This document shows, one piece after another, positions 1-8,526 of a DNA stretch of 64,000 nucleotides (position 1 is its first letter; each line of letters begins with the position of its first letter). This DNA is from Thermoplasmatales archaeon (GTDB lineage Archaea > Thermoplasmatota > Thermoplasmata > Thermoplasmatales > Thermoplasmataceae). Both the position numbers and the translations under genes were made by a program. The stretch lies in NCBI GenBank assembly GCA_027366585.1, contig DAHXNF010000036.1, positions 62,001 through 126,000 of the forward strand. The letters are read 5' to 3'. The notes under the pieces are model-generated. The model was not told where the DNA came from and ran no database searches. It saw only the letters and a list, made by a program, of their open reading frames with translations.

Positions 1-30
1 AATGGCATTGTGTTTCTGCATAACTCGCAT
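1..30 (-). CDS. 2-oxoacid:ferredoxin oxidoreductase alpha subunit, 5' end only
   Basis: An ATG at 30-28 on the minus strand follows the stop codon of the delta subunit after a single base and stays open to the window edge (ten codons, reading MRVMQKHNAI). Gene order gamma-delta-alpha-beta is the usual one for four-subunit pyruvate-family oxidoreductases, so this is inferred to be the start of the alpha subunit. Ten residues carry no diagnostic motif, so the call rests on position and translational coupling alone. Confidence 0.5.
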   Translation of the reverse strand, partial: MRVMQKHNAI

Positions 31-31
31 C

Positions 32-331
32 TTAATCTTCCCCCTTCTCATCAAGTACCATTTCTATACATTTTTCCGGGCATTCGTTTGCACAGATGCC
101 GCATCCCTTGCAGTAATCCATGTCAATTACGGGTGCCTCCATCTTTAACGTCCTTTCGCTGGGTGCTGCAATTGCTCCTCCATCCACAACGTCAATGCAG
201 GCATCCGGGCAGAACTTCCAGCATATCATGCATCGGATACACTTAGAATAGTCAATTATGGGTTTCTGGATTCTCCAGGAATCAGTGTGATTTACGCGTG
301 AACTTACGTCAGCTATTGGTGCCATTATCAT
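32..331 (-). CDS. porD: 2-oxoacid:ferredoxin oxidoreductase delta subunit (2x[4Fe-4S])
   Basis: The 99-residue ferredoxin-like subunit passes electrons from the thiamine-diphosphate core to external ferredoxin. Two complete CxxCxxCxxxCP-type motifs are visible, CIRCMICWKFCP at about residues 32-43 and CKGCGICANECP at about 76-87, each preceded by the short beta strand usual for bacterial-type ferredoxin folds. The start ATG at 331 overlaps the TGA of the gamma subunit (ATGA), and the next gene begins one base after the stop, so the set is co-translated. A second ATG at 325 is an alternative start. Which 2-oxoacid is used cannot be told from this subunit. A second, quite different set lies at 60-63.6 kb. 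Confidence 0.9.
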   Translation of the reverse strand: MIMAPIADVSSRVNHTDSWRIQKPIIDYSKCIRCMICWKFCPDACIDVVDGGAIAAPSERTLKMEAPVIDMDYCKGCGICANECPEKCIEMVLDEKGED

Positions 332-882
332 TGTGCCAACCCCAACTGAACTGATTCATAGGCCTCTTGCGCAGCAAGGGCGTTGTCCTCTTTCCTGCTC
401 GGTGATGCTTCCCTTACTGCATATAGTGTATCATCCAGTGATACGAGCCCGGTAGCCTTGGCCAGGGCACCTATCATGGCTGTATTGATGATCGGGTTGG
501 CCCGGTTTCCGAGTGCGAGTTTTATTGCTATTGATGTTGCGTCGACCGTGGCGACACGGTATCCATGATTATAATGCATAGGATCCTTCCTGGAGTTCAC
601 TATAAGAAAGCCGTTCTCCTTCAATCCTCCAGTGACATCAGAGGATTTCATAACGTATGGATCCAGAACGACAACAACGTCAGGATAGTATATCTGGGTC
701 TTCAGCAGGATTGGCCCATTGTCAATACGCGTAAATGCAGTGACAGGTGCACCTCTTCGTTCTGTGCCAAAGAACGGAAATGAGATGACATATTTACCTT
801 CGTTAAAAGCCGCAAGAGCTAGTATTTTAGATGCAGTAACCGCTCCCTGACCGCCCCTTCCATGAAATCGTATTTCGAACAA
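328..882 (-). CDS. porG: 2-oxoacid:ferredoxin oxidoreductase gamma subunit
   Basis: This is the 184-residue gamma subunit of a pyruvate/2-oxoacid:ferredoxin oxidoreductase, which oxidatively decarboxylates a 2-oxoacid to acyl-CoA and CO2 in the cytoplasm. It starts with the family signature FHGRGGQGAVTASKILA (residues about 6-22) and contains FFGTERRGAPVTAFTRI near residues 37-53. The length is standard. The start codon is TTG at 882-880; no ATG gives the intact N-terminus. It leads an operon with the delta subunit and the cut-off alpha subunit. The classical GRGGQG loop contrasts with the divergent fused gamma domain at 60183. Confidence 0.9.
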   Translation of the reverse strand: MFEIRFHGRGGQGAVTASKILALAAFNEGKYVISFPFFGTERRGAPVTAFTRIDNGPILLKTQIYYPDVVVVLDPYVMKSSDVTGGLKENGFLIVNSRKDPMHYNHGYRVATVDATSIAIKLALGNRANPIINTAMIGALAKATGLVSLDDTLYAVREASPSRKEDNALAAQEAYESVQLGLAQ

Positions 883-1304
883 TTTCCCACTGAATGATCA
901 GGCAGGGGATCTTAATTAGCCATGATGCTTACATATCCGGTTTTTCCGGGTATTGAGGTTTTTTTTCGCCGGCCTTCATCATGATTATTGCAATCTGATG
1001 CAACATTAAGAATACAAAATGCCCTGATCTACGGATAGAACCATCCTTGTTAATAGATGCTTTGCTGCGTGGGCCGCCAAATCTTACAAAAGGCTAAGTA
1101 GATTACACTGTGTCTTGGCTTCCAGCCACTGGGCCAGGCAGCGTTTCAATAATGCATGTGAGGACCATGGATGCCTGTTGATATTGCATGATTTGCCAGA
1201 ATACTGGCGAACATAATGTTACTCTTGCCGGTATACCGATCCAGATTCCTGCCTGCCAGCAAAAATGTCGCAGAAGATGTTTTTTATCTTTTGGTTGCTT
1301 GCAC
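883..1304. other. Intergenic region, no gene recognised
   Basis: About 420 bases lie between the gamma subunit promoter side and the hyuB stop. Short open frames occur on both strands, but none resembles a known protein, and those reaching into hyuB are antisense or alternative-frame shadows. An AT-rich patch (CTTAATTAG, 911-919) lies about 33 bases before the TTG start of the gamma subunit and may be its TATA element. A run of eight T at 959-966 on the plus strand serves no plus-strand gene. No tRNA-like fold was found. Confidence 0.4.
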
Positions 1305-2870
1305 TTATTTATCGGGATTCTTTGCCCCATACCCAGAACCACCGGGGGTGAGTATGATAACCTCGTCTCCCTCCAGGAGATCCAGAGTAAACTTGCTTGG
1401 ATACTTTTTCCTTACGCCATTATGAACAACGTAAATCATTCCGGTTTTCCCGTGTCCTCCTCCCGCGAGTGCATAGGGAGGATTAATGAACCTGTCAGCA
1501 AGAACTGAGATGGTGCAAGCTTCCTTCGCCCTGAAGGACCGCATAATTCCGTCGCCACCCTGCCACTGCCCCTTACCACCGGAGTTCCTCCTGATAATGT
1601 AAGAGGTGAAGAACAGAGGATATTCTTTTTCCGCAACCTCTACCGGCGTATTGAGTGTATTAGTCATGTTGCTGTGGACACCTGACTCCCCATGCCGGCC
1701 CATACTTGCACCATTGCCTCCTCCGATGGTCTCATAGTATGACCACAGACTGCCATTTCCCCTCATGCCGCCTATCATGATATTGAACATAGTCCCTGAG
1801 GATGCTGACGGGATAATGGAACTCACGCTCTTGCTAAGGGCATGGAGAACAACATCCGTTATCCTCTGCGTGGTTTCCACGTTTCCGCCTGAAACTGGGT
1901 ATGGTTTATCCGGGTTCAATAGGGAACTCCTGGGAGCAGATACCTGTAGGATTGAATAAAGCCCGTCGTTGGTTGGGATGTCCAGATCCATTGCGCTCCT
2001 GACAGCATATGCCACAGCCGAATATGTCACCCCCTTCACTGCATTGAGTGGAAATTCTATTTCCCTGGAGCTGCCGGTAAAATCAGCGCTGATCCCATCT
2101 GATTTAACGTCCAGGTTTACCTTCAAGTTGATGGTGGATTTGCCAACCTCAAGAGTATCTGCAGCCTGGAACCTGCCTTTCTTCCAGCCTGAGATGCAGG
2201 CCAGGGCTAGTTTCCTGGAATGCATTATGGCATGATCCCACCCTGAAGTGACAACGGCTTCGCCGTATTCTTCCATCATCTCCCTGATCCTTGCGATGCC
2301 TCCGCGATTTGCTGCGATCTGTGCGTTTATGTCGCCTGCAGCCGTTGACGGATCCTTGAAATTAGCAAGAATTATAGACAACAGCCCGGAATCAGGTGAT
2401 CCATTCCTGACCAGCCTGACAGGAGGAATGATCATCCCTTCCTGGAAGAGATTCCTGGCATTTGGGTTCAGGCTGCCAAACACTGGCCCACCGACGTCAA
2501 CAATGTGCGCCTTGTTTACTGCATATCCCAATATGGCGCGGTTATAGAAAACTGGCGCTATAAGCATAACATCGTTCAGGTGGGTTCCCGTGATATACGG
2601 ATCGTTGGTAATGACCATATCGCCTTCATCATGCCCGATGTCCAGGGAGTGCATCCATTCAATGAGATTCATTGCACCTATCTTGAAAGATCCGAGATGC
2701 ACAGGTATGTGCTCGGCCTGGGCAACTATTCTTCCTCTCATGTCTAGAAGCGCGCAGCTGTGATCCATTCTCTCCCTTATATTCGGGGAAATAGCGGATC
2801 TTTTGAGTGATATACCCATCTCTTCCGCAATAAACTGTGATGCTTTCCCAATGAATTCCCAGTCCACCAT
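1305..2870 (-). CDS. hyuB: Hydantoinase B / 5-oxoprolinase family, beta subunit
   Basis: This is a 522-residue HyuB protein, the partner of HyuA in ATP-dependent N-methylhydantoinase, 5-oxoprolinase or acetophenone-carboxylase-type enzymes. Typical family stretches are RSAISPNIRERMDHSCALLD near the N-terminus, GDMVITNDPYITGTHLNDV at about residues 83-101, and the glycine-rich tail DEVIILTPGGSGYG. The start is ATG 2870, which overlaps the HyuA stop as ATGA; an upstream in-frame extension would run back into hyuA and is not needed. The substrate (hydantoin, 5-oxoproline or another cyclic amide) cannot be fixed from sequence. Confidence 0.88.
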   Translation of the reverse strand: MVDWEFIGKASQFIAEEMGISLKRSAISPNIRERMDHSCALLDMRGRIVAQAEHIPVHLGSFKIGAMNLIEWMHSLDIGHDEGDMVITNDPYITGTHLNDVMLIAPVFYNRAILGYAVNKAHIVDVGGPVFGSLNPNARNLFQEGMIIPPVRLVRNGSPDSGLLSIILANFKDPSTAAGDINAQIAANRGGIARIREMMEEYGEAVVTSGWDHAIMHSRKLALACISGWKKGRFQAADTLEVGKSTINLKVNLDVKSDGISADFTGSSREIEFPLNAVKGVTYSAVAYAVRSAMDLDIPTNDGLYSILQVSAPRSSLLNPDKPYPVSGGNVETTQRITDVVLHALSKSVSSIIPSASSGTMFNIMIGGMRGNGSLWSYYETIGGGNGASMGRHGESGVHSNMTNTLNTPVEVAEKEYPLFFTSYIIRRNSGGKGQWQGGDGIMRSFRAKEACTISVLADRFINPPYALAGGGHGKTGMIYVVHNGVRKKYPSKFTLDLLEGDEVIILTPGGSGYGAKNPDK

Positions 2871-4849
2871 CAGGAGCGCCTCAACACGATTTCTCCAAGC
2901 GAGCCTGCCTGCGCCTGCCATCCTCTGTCAACGAGCGTGGAAGTTCCGTATTCATCGATCATTACGGGTCCATTTATCCTGAAGTCTTCTGGAAGATCGC
3001 CCCTGATGTACACTGGCACCGTTGTCCAGCTGCCCGCAATCATGGCCTTTCTTTCAATATATCCTCCACTTCCATTCGAGCCTGCCGGGAATACTGGTTT
3101 TGTCCTCTGTTCAGTAGAGGTGACCCTGATCATTGTAATTTCAATATCCCTGGGCAGGGTAAAGCCATACACTGCATTGTGGAGGCTTTCAAAGTCCTGC
3201 CTTATCTGCTCCACCGATATCCTTGTGACTGGCACAGGTAGATCGGTGCCCTGACCAGTGTATCTGCAGTCAGCACTCAATGAGAGTGCGTGTGCGTCAT
3301 TCTTCCCTGCAATCTTTGATATCAGCGTTTGATAATCCTTTTCAAGTTCAGTGGGAAATGCAGATGCCTCCTCGTATTTCCAGTCTGCCTGAATCAAGCC
3401 GACTGCACTGAATGCTGCTGGATTAACCGGAATGACCACCCTCGTTATTTCCAGAAGACTGGCTACTCTCGCCGCATGCTGGGGACCTGCCCCTCCAAAT
3501 GCGTAAAGCGCGAAACCGGTTGGATCAAGACCGCGTTCATAAGTTACGAGGCGGATGGCCCTTGCCATTTCAAGATCTGCAAGCGAAAGCGCCTTTTCTG
3601 CTATTTTAACGGGATCTCCGAGCAGTGAGAGCGATTCGGCTGCCTTCTTCGTGTCCAGACGCACTTTTCTGCCCGGTGAATCTTCGCTTATATAACCAAG
3701 AACAAGGTTGGCGTCCGTAATAGTTGGCTTTGTTCCTCCAAGACCGTAACAGGATGGCCCGGGGTATGCTCCCGCGCTGAATGGTCCTATATTCAGTGCT
3801 CCGGCAGCATCCGTCCAGATTATTGTGCCACCACCGGCGGAAACTTCAGCTATGTCCACGAATTGGGTCCTGACCGGGTATCCTGTACCCTTGACTATCC
3901 GTCCGTGATTTGATAATCCACCAACCTCATACTCGGATGTCATTCCAATCCTGTTATCGACAATAGTGCTTGCCTTTGCAGTTGTCCCACCCATGTCAAA
4001 GCTTATGATCCTGCTGTCGCCAATAGCCCTGCCAAATTCGTTCGCAGCTATAACTCCTGCAGCTGGCCCGGATTCGATGATCTTTATTGGCTTCACTATT
4101 GCGTCGTGGAGCCTGATGAGACCCCCCGAATTTGACATGATGCTTATCTGATCACACCCGTATTCTTTCAACCCGGCCGATAGTGCTCCAAGGTATGCAG
4201 AAATAAGGGGTGAAAGTGCGGCATTCAATACGGCGGAGGAAGTCCTCTCATATTCCCTGGGCTCACCAGAAACCTCAGATGACAGTGACACATAATCAAA
4301 TCTTTCACTTAGAAAATCGCCTGCAATTTTTTCATTGCCTGGGTTGAGGTAGGAATGAAGGAAACTAATTGCCACTGTACGTACCTTGCGACGTACGAGC
4401 TCCTTCGCGATTCTCTCTAGATCTGATTTTCTTGGCGTTTTGAGTATCTTACCTGTTGCATCAGTTCTTTCGTCAACCTCGTATCTTAGATGCCGCGGGA
4501 CCAGAGGAACGGGCTTCTTAAATCCAAGGTCATAAATAGACGGCCTGTTCTGCCTCCCTATTTCGATCACGTCTGCGAACCCCCTGGTTGTAATAATCGC
4601 CGTTCTGGGTAACTCGAGGCCGTATTGGCCCAGGATAGAGTTCGTTGCTATCGTAGTTGCATGTATCATCTCGTCGATGTGCGTGATTCCGGTAAGTCGC
4701 AGGCCGTCGATAACTGCACTGGCAGGATCCCTTATCCTGGTAGGGACCTTTATGACCTTAGCGATCCTGTTTCCCTCATTCACGATGATGTCCGTGAATG
4801 TTCCGCCTATGTCAACGGAGATTGTGAACTTCCGCATTGTTATCGCCAC
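2870..4849 (-). CDS. hyuA: Hydantoinase A / 5-oxoprolinase family, alpha subunit
   Basis: The 659-residue HyuA has the actin-like ATPase fold. SVDIGGTFTDIIV near residue 11 is the phosphate-1 motif, SFDMGGTTAKAS near 280 a second phosphate-binding loop, and GLDPTGFALYAFGGAGPQHA near 445 the conserved HyuA core. Residues ESGPAAGVIAA are also family typical. It probably activates a cyclic amide with ATP for opening together with HyuB. ATG at 4849 or 4837 could start translation. It heads a two-gene operon; its stop overlaps the hyuB start. The next gene upstream (bcp) ends 87 bases away on the same strand and may be separate. Confidence 0.88.
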   Translation of the reverse strand: MAITMRKFTISVDIGGTFTDIIVNEGNRIAKVIKVPTRIRDPASAVIDGLRLTGITHIDEMIHATTIATNSILGQYGLELPRTAIITTRGFADVIEIGRQNRPSIYDLGFKKPVPLVPRHLRYEVDERTDATGKILKTPRKSDLERIAKELVRRKVRTVAISFLHSYLNPGNEKIAGDFLSERFDYVSLSSEVSGEPREYERTSSAVLNAALSPLISAYLGALSAGLKEYGCDQISIMSNSGGLIRLHDAIVKPIKIIESGPAAGVIAANEFGRAIGDSRIISFDMGGTTAKASTIVDNRIGMTSEYEVGGLSNHGRIVKGTGYPVRTQFVDIAEVSAGGGTIIWTDAAGALNIGPFSAGAYPGPSCYGLGGTKPTITDANLVLGYISEDSPGRKVRLDTKKAAESLSLLGDPVKIAEKALSLADLEMARAIRLVTYERGLDPTGFALYAFGGAGPQHAARVASLLEITRVVIPVNPAAFSAVGLIQADWKYEEASAFPTELEKDYQTLISKIAGKNDAHALSLSADCRYTGQGTDLPVPVTRISVEQIRQDFESLHNAVYGFTLPRDIEITMIRVTSTEQRTKPVFPAGSNGSGGYIERKAMIAGSWTTVPVYIRGDLPEDFRINGPVMIDEYGTSTLVDRGWQAQAGSLGEIVLRRS

Positions 4850-4936
4850 TCATCGACTTTTTTCACTATCCAGCGAGGAAACAGCATAATTGCATCTGCT
4901 TATCTCTGGCATATTGGGATAACAGGGCTCACTTTT

Positions 4937-5395
4937 TCAATTTTTAGGTTCGATTTCCTTGAGTGTCTTTATTGCGAAATCTATGTGGCTTTTGGGGTCC
5001 AGCTGTGAGTTGTGAATACCCCTGATAATACCATCCCGGTCGATGACGAAGGACATCCTGGCCGGAATGAGGAAACCTTTTGCATCGTATGCTTCCCTGA
5101 TCCTCTTGTCTCTGTCGCTGAGCAGGGTGAACTGTAATTTATGGTGATCCTTGAATGACTTCTGCTTTTCCTCGGTATCAGAACTCACGCCGAGTACAGT
5201 TGCACCGAACTGCTTTATTGAATCCCAGTTATCCCTGAAGCATTTTGCCTCAGCCGTGCATCCAGGAGTCTCAGCCTTCGGGTAGAAGTACAGGACCACG
5301 GAGGATTTTTCCCTGAAACCGGCAAGTGAAACTTTGTTTCCGGATTCGTCATTCGCCTCGAAATCTGGTGCCTTGTCGCCTACCTTGAGAACCAT
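4937..5395 (-). CDS. bcp: Peroxiredoxin, BCP/PrxQ type
   Basis: This 152-residue thiol peroxidase reduces hydroperoxides in the cytoplasm. The peroxidatic site is TPGCTAEAKC, with Cys46 the likely attacking residue. In most BCP proteins the resolving cysteine sits five residues later (TPGCTxxAC); here the second cysteine is Cys52, six residues on, with Lys51 in the usual place. Helical geometry could still allow a disulfide, or the enzyme may act as a one-Cys type. Other family features, such as DFEANDESGNKVSLAGF at the N-terminus, are normal. It fits oxidative-stress defence together with MsrA/MsrB at 29-30 kb. Confidence 0.88.
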   Translation of the reverse strand: MVLKVGDKAPDFEANDESGNKVSLAGFREKSSVVLYFYPKAETPGCTAEAKCFRDNWDSIKQFGATVLGVSSDTEEKQKSFKDHHKLQFTLLSDRDKRIREAYDAKGFLIPARMSFVIDRDGIIRGIHNSQLDPKSHIDFAIKTLKEIEPKN

Positions 5396-5453
5396 GGTAC
5401 TCCATGTAAACGCATAATTTAAGCTTGCTTAACCCCATAACAAGGATTGAACC

Positions 5454-6377
5454 TTAGCTCTCCTGCCTTATTGACAGAACTGCCACCGCTGCTCCGACCG
5501 AGGCAAGGATTATGAGAATTGCAGAAAGAAGGGAAACGTTCACGGATTCTGTGAAGTGTGTTGTCAGGAGAGTGAATGGGGGAATCAGGGCCTGAAGCAC
5601 AGAGGTGATGGCGAATCCACCAAGATTTGATGCCCTGAAAAAGAAAAGATACGCCACTCCCATTGAAGTTACTCCTGTTACAATAAGAGTGAACAGCGGG
5701 AGCAGACCGCCTTCGGGTGAAGCTCCATGTATTGCTATAACCCCTACGGCCAGTGAAAGTATTCCAGGCCAGAAGAACGTTCCTGCGAGTGCATGGAACG
5801 ACCCCCTTGAGGCTATGAGCATGTTCAGTGAGAGAAATAGCACCGGAACTGCAAGCATGACACCGAAAAGCAGCCCGATCCCGGCGATTCCATGAACAGT
5901 GATCGCCTTGCCATACGTTATGAGCAGTACGGATGCAGGTATCATGATTGCAAGCGAGATTGCAAAGATCCTGTAGTCCAGCCTTACCCGGTTTATCCTC
6001 AGCGCAATGGAGAGCGCCGGAGAAATTATTACGTCACCGAATAGTACCGCGAGCGTTGTGATCACAGAACCATTCCGCTCTGTTGAGAGGATGATCAGGA
6101 ACTGTTGTGCAAAGTAGAGGGCACCAGTAATGAAGACGCTCCGATCAATGAGGAAATGAAGCGATTTGCTTCGCATAGCTAGAGGCACGATGAATATCAT
6201 GGATCCGGCGATAGATGGAATCGCAAAAATCAGGATCTGGGAATACGTGTATGCATAGAAAATCAATGAATAGTAAGTTGACCAAATGAATGCTGCAGAT
6301 ATTGCAAAGGCTGAACCAACAGCCTGATTTCTCTTCGTATTGCCACCGGGATTACCTGGGCGGTATAAATCCTTCAT
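5454..6377 (-). CDS. DMT-superfamily (EamA-like) membrane transporter
   Basis: A protein of about 307 residues composed almost entirely of hydrophobic helices; roughly ten transmembrane segments can be drawn from residue 20 to the C-terminus, in two half-repeats as in EamA/RhaT-type drug and metabolite exporters. The pair of half-repeats and the charged C-terminal tail (RQES) match that family, but no substrate motif is visible. ATG at 6377 (MKDLYRPG) is preferred; ATG at 6389 would add four residues. It is divergent from hisS, with about 60 bases between the two starts. Confidence 0.7.
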   Translation of the reverse strand: MKDLYRPGNPGGNTKRNQAVGSAFAISAAFIWSTYYSLIFYAYTYSQILIFAIPSIAGSMIFIVPLAMRSKSLHFLIDRSVFITGALYFAQQFLIILSTERNGSVITTLAVLFGDVIISPALSIALRINRVRLDYRIFAISLAIMIPASVLLITYGKAITVHGIAGIGLLFGVMLAVPVLFLSLNMLIASRGSFHALAGTFFWPGILSLAVGVIAIHGASPEGGLLPLFTLIVTGVTSMGVAYLFFFRASNLGGFAITSVLQALIPPFTLLTTHFTESVNVSLLSAILIILASVGAAVAVLSIRQES

Positions 6378-6436
6378 TTCCAGGAGCATGCATGCCTCAA
6401 TGCATCGAACTTGAGAGAAGGATTGTTTATTTTATC

Positions 6437-7771
6437 ATGATGCATTACGCAAGCGTGGCTCTAGAACGCGTCAGGGGTTTCAGGGATATATATCCGGAGG
6501 AGAGTGAACCGAGGAAGCTTATTTTCAGCGTTTCCGAAAGATCTTCTGAGGCATTTGGCTTCAAGAAGATCGAGATGCCGTCTGTTGAACTTCTCGATCT
6601 GTACAGAATCAAATCAGGGGATGAGCTGGTCAGCCAGTGTTTCTCTTTCGAGGACAAGGGAGGAAGGCAATTAACGCTGACGCCCGAAGCAACTCCAACG
6701 GTTGTAAGGATGCTCACTGCGCGGAAGGATCTTTCCAGGCCTGTTAAGTGGTACAGTTTCCAGAAGTACTGGAGATATGAGGAACCCCAGGCTGGCAGAC
6801 AGAGGGAGTTTTACCAGTTCAATGCCGATATATTCGGCCCAAGTTCCGCGGAGGTGGATGCGGAGGTCATCGGCCTTGCTTCATTCATATTGAATGGCCT
6901 GGGTCTCAAGGGGCATTACAGGATTCTACTCAACGATAGATCTATAATGGAGCGAATCCTGCGGGAAAACGGCATAAATGACTTCCAGAAAGCATTCCCT
7001 TTAATCGACAAGTTCAAGAAGACTGACAGGGATCAGTTCGAACGCGATTTATCGCAACTCGGGATGCATGAAAGCAGGGTAAGGAAATTCTGTGATCTGC
7101 TTGAGCGGGAAACTCCAGTGGAGGAGGCTGCAGAGGTTCTTCGCGCAGTTATCAGGTATGACGAGGACGATGAGGAGGTTAGAAGATTTATCAAGCTTTC
7201 AAAGTTGCTCCCGGCATATTCAAGCGATACTTTCTTTTTTGACATGTCGACGGTTAGAGGACTTGCTTACTATACAGGTGTGGTGTTTGAGGCCTTCGAC
7301 ATTGAGGGGAGATTCAGATCCATTCTCGGAGGCGGGAGATACGATAGTCTCGCTGAACTGTATGCCGGGCAGAGTGTGCCTGCAATCGGCTTTGGCATGG
7401 GTGATGTAATTCTCGAGCTAGTTCTCAGGCAGCTTGGCCTTCTTTCCGGCAAGAGAAGGGAACAGCGGTTCTACATAGCATCCCCGGATATGTCCTATTA
7501 TACATCAGCCGTTGAGATTGCGACCCAGATAAGATCTGATGGCATCCCTGCATCACTGAACATAAGCGACAGGAACATGGGAGCCCAGCTTAAGGAAGCA
7601 AATAAGGAGGGTGCAACTGACCTTATTGTGCTTGGAAAACAGGAGCTGGATAATCATACGGTTACGTGGAAGCATCTCGTGACCGGCAAGCAGACAGTTC
7701 TCCGGCTGGATGAGTTCCTTGACCTCCTGAAGAATCGCGGAAACCAGGACATTGCCTTTCCTTCAAACTGA
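6437..7771 (+). CDS. hisS: Histidyl-tRNA synthetase
   Basis: This class II aminoacyl-tRNA synthetase of 444 residues charges tRNA-His. Visible motifs are RVRGFRDIYPEE at the N-terminus, TPEATPTVVRM, the motif 2 region KYWRYEEPQAGRQREFYQFNADIFG, the HisRS-specific STVRGLAYYTGVVFEAF, and motif 3 SVPAIGFGMGDVILEL. A C-terminal anticodon-binding domain follows from about residue 345. The start is the ATG pair at 6437/6440; the open frame continues upstream but that part lies over the divergent transporter gene. Transcription is divergent from the DMT gene. Confidence 0.93.
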   Translation: MMHYASVALERVRGFRDIYPEESEPRKLIFSVSERSSEAFGFKKIEMPSVELLDLYRIKSGDELVSQCFSFEDKGGRQLTLTPEATPTVVRMLTARKDLSRPVKWYSFQKYWRYEEPQAGRQREFYQFNADIFGPSSAEVDAEVIGLASFILNGLGLKGHYRILLNDRSIMERILRENGINDFQKAFPLIDKFKKTDRDQFERDLSQLGMHESRVRKFCDLLERETPVEEAAEVLRAVIRYDEDDEEVRRFIKLSKLLPAYSSDTFFFDMSTVRGLAYYTGVVFEAFDIEGRFRSILGGGRYDSLAELYAGQSVPAIGFGMGDVILELVLRQLGLLSGKRREQRFYIASPDMSYYTSAVEIATQIRSDGIPASLNISDRNMGAQLKEANKEGATDLIVLGKQELDNHTVTWKHLVTGKQTVLRLDEFLDLLKNRGNQDIAFPSN

Positions 7772-7809
7772 TCGATAATAGCCTTCTTTTCCACAGAAGC
7801 GGGATAGGG

Positions 7810-8322
7810 TCATCCTGTCAGCTGCTTGCAGATCTCGACTGCCCTGGCATATTCCGATTCACTGTTAACATTGAAGAACGCAAATTCTGAAAAGCCGCCG
7901 GCATCAACTGCATCGAACCCTGTGCCTGAAATCATTGAATGTATGCTTTTCCCAGGCTCAATCCTGCCTGAATAAATTGCAAAAAGAGGTTCCATTTTTC
8001 CATCTTCATGCACTGGAACGGTTGTTTTTCCAGTGAATTTGGAGACGAGATACTTTGCATCCTCGATCGTGAAGAACGGCATGTCTCCTGCTACAAGCAT
8101 GAAGGGTTGATTCTTTCTGCTCAGGTCGGAGACAAGATGCATTATGCTTGCAGAATCATCCTTCTCATAAGGCATTGGCAGATCTATCCTGGACTTGACT
8201 ATCACGTCTCCAAGCTGGATCAGTTTGGAAATGATGATTTCGATCATCGGTTTGCCACACAATTCCATCACGTGTTTTCCGGGCAGTCGCACCGAAGCCT
8301 TGACAGGTATGTAAGATATCAC
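7810..8322 (-). CDS. MobA-like nucleotidyltransferase with atypical N-terminal loop
   Basis: A 170-residue NTP-transferase-fold protein beside molybdenum-cofactor genes. The second half fits MobA, the molybdopterin guanylyltransferase: PFMLVAGDMPFFT is the acidic metal site and GKMEPLFAIYS resembles the QPLxAxY segment. The nucleotide loop is not the MobA LAGGxSxRMGxDK. It reads VKASVRLPGKHVMELCGKPMIE, closer to the SxRLPGKN loop of CMP-sugar synthetases. Function as the MGD-forming partner of the MobB at 11565 is inferred from context; another nucleotide-sugar role is possible. The start is GTG at 8322, with a TATA element 25 bases upstream. Confidence 0.6.
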   Translation of the reverse strand: MISYIPVKASVRLPGKHVMELCGKPMIEIIISKLIQLGDVIVKSRIDLPMPYEKDDSASIMHLVSDLSRKNQPFMLVAGDMPFFTIEDAKYLVSKFTGKTTVPVHEDGKMEPLFAIYSGRIEPGKSIHSMISGTGFDAVDAGGFSEFAFFNVNSESEYARAVEICKQLTG

Positions 8323-8343
8323 ACTACATGATCGGTTCGGTGC

Positions 8344-8350
8344 TTTTAAG
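8344..8350 (-). promoter_or_regulatory. TATA box of the MobA-like gene
   Basis: The minus-strand sequence CTTAAAA is centred 25 bases before the GTG codon at 8322. This spacing places the transcription start at or next to the start codon and supports a leaderless mRNA with GTG initiation. Confidence 0.5.
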
Positions 8351-8526
8351 TGTACCTGGGCACAGACAACATCATAAACTCATACACATTATGTATCGGT
8401 GCGCAGGAATATCCGGAGCAAAGTGCTCGCTGCCCTTGAATTGTTCACCCCAGGCATTATTGGGAAAGGAAGATGGTTTTCCTCAATTACTGGTATTAGC
8501 TTTCAGGTAAAGGAGGTTTAAACGTC

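Noticed and set aside
959..966. T8 run as terminator
   Set aside because: It lies on the plus strand while both neighbouring genes are on the minus strand, so no transcript is known to end there.
1188..1508. Plus-strand frame overlapping the end of hyuB
   Set aside because: Its second half is antisense to the conserved hyuB C-terminus and the first half has no recognisable motif.
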